Assembly (NCBI RefSeq): GCF_900240285.1
Contig: NZ_OESS01000001.1
Coordinates: forward strand, 558,001 to 622,000
DNA from: Halobacillus sp. Marseille-P3879
GTDB lineage: Bacteria; Bacillota; Bacilli; Bacillales; Halobacillaceae
DNA length: 64,000 bases
Direction of reading: 5' to 3'
The notes beneath the pieces are model-generated. The model had not been told where the DNA came from. It worked only from the letters and a program-made list of their open reading frames with translations, and ran no database searches. Numbering within the stretch: the stretch's first letter is position 1; each line of letters starts with the position of its first letter. A program made the position numbers and the translations under genes. Positions 62,446 through 64,000 of this stretch are shown piece after piece.

Positions 62446-62988
62446 GTGGAATTAGAGAATATAACATCCATTATACTGCTATCGATTGCGTTAGGTATGG
62501 ATGCCTTTTCGATCTCGCTTGGGATGGGGATGCAGTCTGTACGGCTGAAATATATCGGCATTGCTGGTCTGCTCGTTGGACTTTTACATATGATCATGCC
62601 CGGGCTTGGCATTCTTTTAGGGAAATGGCTGTTCGTTAACGTTAGTGAATGGGCTTCTCTCGCTGGAGGGTTCCTGCTGTTAACCCTTGGCACTTATACG
62701 GTGCTGGCTTCTTTTACCGAAAAACATTCCCCCGCTCATTCGATGGCCGGATTCGGGTTATGGATTTTCGCCTTCAGCGTCAGCATTGATAGTTTTCCCG
62801 TGGGCTTCAGCCTCGGTTTAAACAATATGAACGTGGTCGTCTCGATTGCGAGTTTCGGCATGATGAGTATGTTTTTGACGTGGGTTGGATTTCTTGTCGG
62901 CCGAAGAGCGACAAGCTATGTCGGCGCATACAGTGAAATCCTTGGAGGGAGCATTTTGTGTGCGCTCGGACTCTATACTATATTCTGA
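62446..62988 (+). CDS. mntP: Manganese efflux pump MntP-type
   Basis: A 180-residue membrane protein of the MntP/YebN family with six helices in two repeats. The twin motifs SIALGMDAFSISLGMG (about residue 12) and FSVSIDSFPVGFSLGLN (about residue 110) carry the conserved Asp pair that binds the ion. The family exports Mn2+. GTG start. Order ywlC-mntP-ywlE-rpiB as in B. subtilis. Confidence 0.9.
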   Translation: MELENITSIILLSIALGMDAFSISLGMGMQSVRLKYIGIAGLLVGLLHMIMPGLGILLGKWLFVNVSEWASLAGGFLLLTLGTYTVLASFTEKHSPAHSMAGFGLWIFAFSVSIDSFPVGFSLGLNNMNVVVSIASFGMMSMFLTWVGFLVGRRATSYVGAYSEILGGSILCALGLYTIF

Positions 62989-63043
62989 TAGATAGACTTT
63001 GTGTTAAAATGGGAAAAGATGATGTAAAAGGGGAGGGTCACCG

Positions 63044-63655
63044 ATGAACGTACTATTCATTTGTACAGGCAATACATGCCGCAGCCCAATGGCAGAGGTT
63101 ATTATGAAATCCAAATACGATCAAGCGAACGTTAAATCAGCAGGGATCTTCGCCGACGTGAACCAGCCTGTCAGCAACAGCACCAACGAAGTTCTGGCAG
63201 AAATCGGGTTGAGTTTCGAGAACACGTCTACCCCTGTATCCCAGGAACTTCTGGAGTGGGCAGATATTGTGTTATGCATGACCGATAGTCATAAACAAAC
63301 GCTGGCTCTGCAATACCCGGATTGGCAGCATAAATTTTACACATTAAAAGAATATGTGCTTGTTGAGGAACATCAATGGAAACACTTAACCGATTTGTAT
63401 ACACATTTCGAAGAAAAACGAGCTTGGGTGCTCAGCCAGGCGGATGAAAATTTAAACGAAGTTGAACTTGAGCAGTATTTGCTGAAAGAACTGGATGGAG
63501 AAATCAAAGCGATTCAGCGCGCAGAAGAACAACTTCCGAATTTAAACATAACTGATCCCTATGGACAGAGCGTCCAAGTCTACCGGGAAACAAGAGACGA
63601 ATTAGAGAAGACGATTGAAGTATTAATTGAAAAGCTTCAAAATGAGAAGGAGTAG
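63044..63655 (+). CDS. ywlE: YwlE-type low-molecular-weight phosphatase with a large insertion
   Basis: A 203-residue low-molecular-weight phosphatase related to YwlE, the protein-arginine phosphatase that removes marks placed by McsB. The P-loop is CTGNTCRS (Cys7, Thr11, Cys12, Arg13); Thr11 is the residue that gives YwlE its phosphoarginine preference. The general acid Asp171 is in ITDPYGQSV. YwlE of B. subtilis has about 150 residues with this Asp near 118; here about 53 extra residues (about 106-166, helical and acidic) are inserted between the two halves. GGGGAGG precedes ATG 63044. Confidence 0.85.
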   Translation: MNVLFICTGNTCRSPMAEVIMKSKYDQANVKSAGIFADVNQPVSNSTNEVLAEIGLSFENTSTPVSQELLEWADIVLCMTDSHKQTLALQYPDWQHKFYTLKEYVLVEEHQWKHLTDLYTHFEEKRAWVLSQADENLNEVELEQYLLKELDGEIKAIQRAEEQLPNLNITDPYGQSVQVYRETRDELEKTIEVLIEKLQNEKE

Positions 63656-63774
63656 CATATCTGCATAATGTCCTGTTCAACCGATTGAATAGGACCTCCT
63701 CATTCAACCTCCGAAACACCTATTTAATAGGAAGAAAAGCCCCCTTAAAAAACTTTTTTACCCCTTTAATTGGA

Positions 63775-63810
63775 TTGACAGAGTATGACAGACCTGTCAC
63801 TATAAAATTG
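63775..63810 (+). promoter_or_regulatory. Promoter-like region and palindrome upstream of rpiB
   Basis: TTGACA (63775-63780) and TATAAA (63801-63806) are 20 bases apart. Between them lies the perfect palindrome TGACAG-AC-CTGTCA (63786-63799), a possible operator. The regulator is unknown. Confidence 0.45.
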
Positions 63811-63849
63811 ACGAATTGAATATTGGTATAGAGGAGAGTGGCTGACAGC

Positions 63850-64000
63850 ATGAAAGTCATTATTGCTTCCGACCACGGCGGGGTAAACCTGCGTCGTGAA
63901 GTAGCTGAAGTGTTGGAAGAAGCGGGAATAGAATATGAAGATCTAGGCTGTGATTGTGAAGGTTCCGTCGATTATCCGGATTATGCCCTCCCGGCAGCCG
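63850..64000 (+). CDS. rpiB: Ribose-5-phosphate isomerase B (partial at window end)
   Basis: The first 50 residues (MKVIIASDHGGVNLRREVAEVL, then DLGCDCEGSVDYPDYALPAA) match RpiB/LacAB isomerases, which interconvert ribulose- and ribose-5-phosphate. The ADHGG-like motif (SDHGG) and SVDYPDYA are typical. AGGAG lies 13 bases before ATG 63850, a long gap. The gene runs past the right edge; position after ywlE matches B. subtilis ywlF. Confidence 0.93.
   Translation, partial: MKVIIASDHGGVNLRREVAEVLEEAGIEYEDLGCDCEGSVDYPDYALPAA

Overview
The window looks like a chromosomal segment of a moderately GC-poor, endospore-forming Bacillaceae bacterium, most likely Halobacillus or a close relative. That placement is inferred from gene content, not computed. 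Gene order follows the ywd-ywf-ywh-ywi-ywj-ywl arc of the Bacillus subtilis chromosome: ywdI/ywdK/gerQ, hemQ-pta, lipL, ywfO-ywgA, ywhB/ywhD/pbpG/speE/speB, ywiB-argS, clsB-fadF, acdA, rpoE-pyrG-spo0F-fbaA-ywjH-murA-glpX-rho-rpmE-tdk, then prfA-prmC-spoIIR-ywlC-mntP-ywlE-rpiB. I saw no rRNA or tRNA gene, CRISPR array, prophage or intact insertion sequence.

Layout. 1-12.8 kb is an accessory-looking stretch: acyltransferase, PfpI-like protein, YjiH-type membrane protein, fructosamine-kinase-like protein, two acetyltransferases, a secreted M6 metalloprotease, an AarF/UbiB-like kinase with a phasin-like partner, and a YwaF-like membrane protein. 12.8-24.7 kb carries an SNF-type Na+ symporter, the ywdI-ywdK-gerQ spore locus with a decayed cwlJ, hemQ, pta, a LytTR/DUF3021 pair, lipL, and ywfO-ywgA-ywhB-ywhD. 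24.9-31.7 kb holds pbpG, polyamine synthesis (speE, speB), ywiB and argS. After argS lie three tandem structured repeats.

32.2-45.3 kb is a lipid and acyl-CoA block. clsB diverges from fadF, followed by a seven-gene operon: thiolase, hydroxyacyl-CoA dehydrogenase, two acyl-CoA dehydrogenases, a MeaB-type G protein, a TetR regulator and fused isobutyryl-CoA mutase IcmF. Together they would turn isobutyryl-CoA into n-butyryl-CoA and then acetyl-CoA; only a crotonase is missing. Control sites are readable: a FadR-like box in the fadF promoter spacer, and a TetR-type palindrome plus a perfect cre site at the thiolase promoter. In B. subtilis acdA and rpoE follow fadF directly, so this operon looks like an insertion or expansion between them.

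45.5-64 kb is housekeeping and sporulation: RNA polymerase delta, CTP synthase with a recognisable pyrG-type attenuator, Spo0F, central carbon enzymes (fba, transaldolase-like, glpX), MurA, Rho, L31, thymidine kinase, release factor 1 and its methylase, SpoIIR, the ywlC tRNA-modification gene preceded by a cluster of DnaA-box-like sites, MntP, an unusually long YwlE-type phosphatase, and the start of rpiB.

The most notable items are the isobutyryl-CoA operon and its layered promoter control, the cwlJ remnant beside intact gerQ, the DnaA-box cluster, two families of structured intergenic repeats, an insertion of about 53 residues in YwlE, and leader hairpins that bury the ribosome binding site of the next gene.
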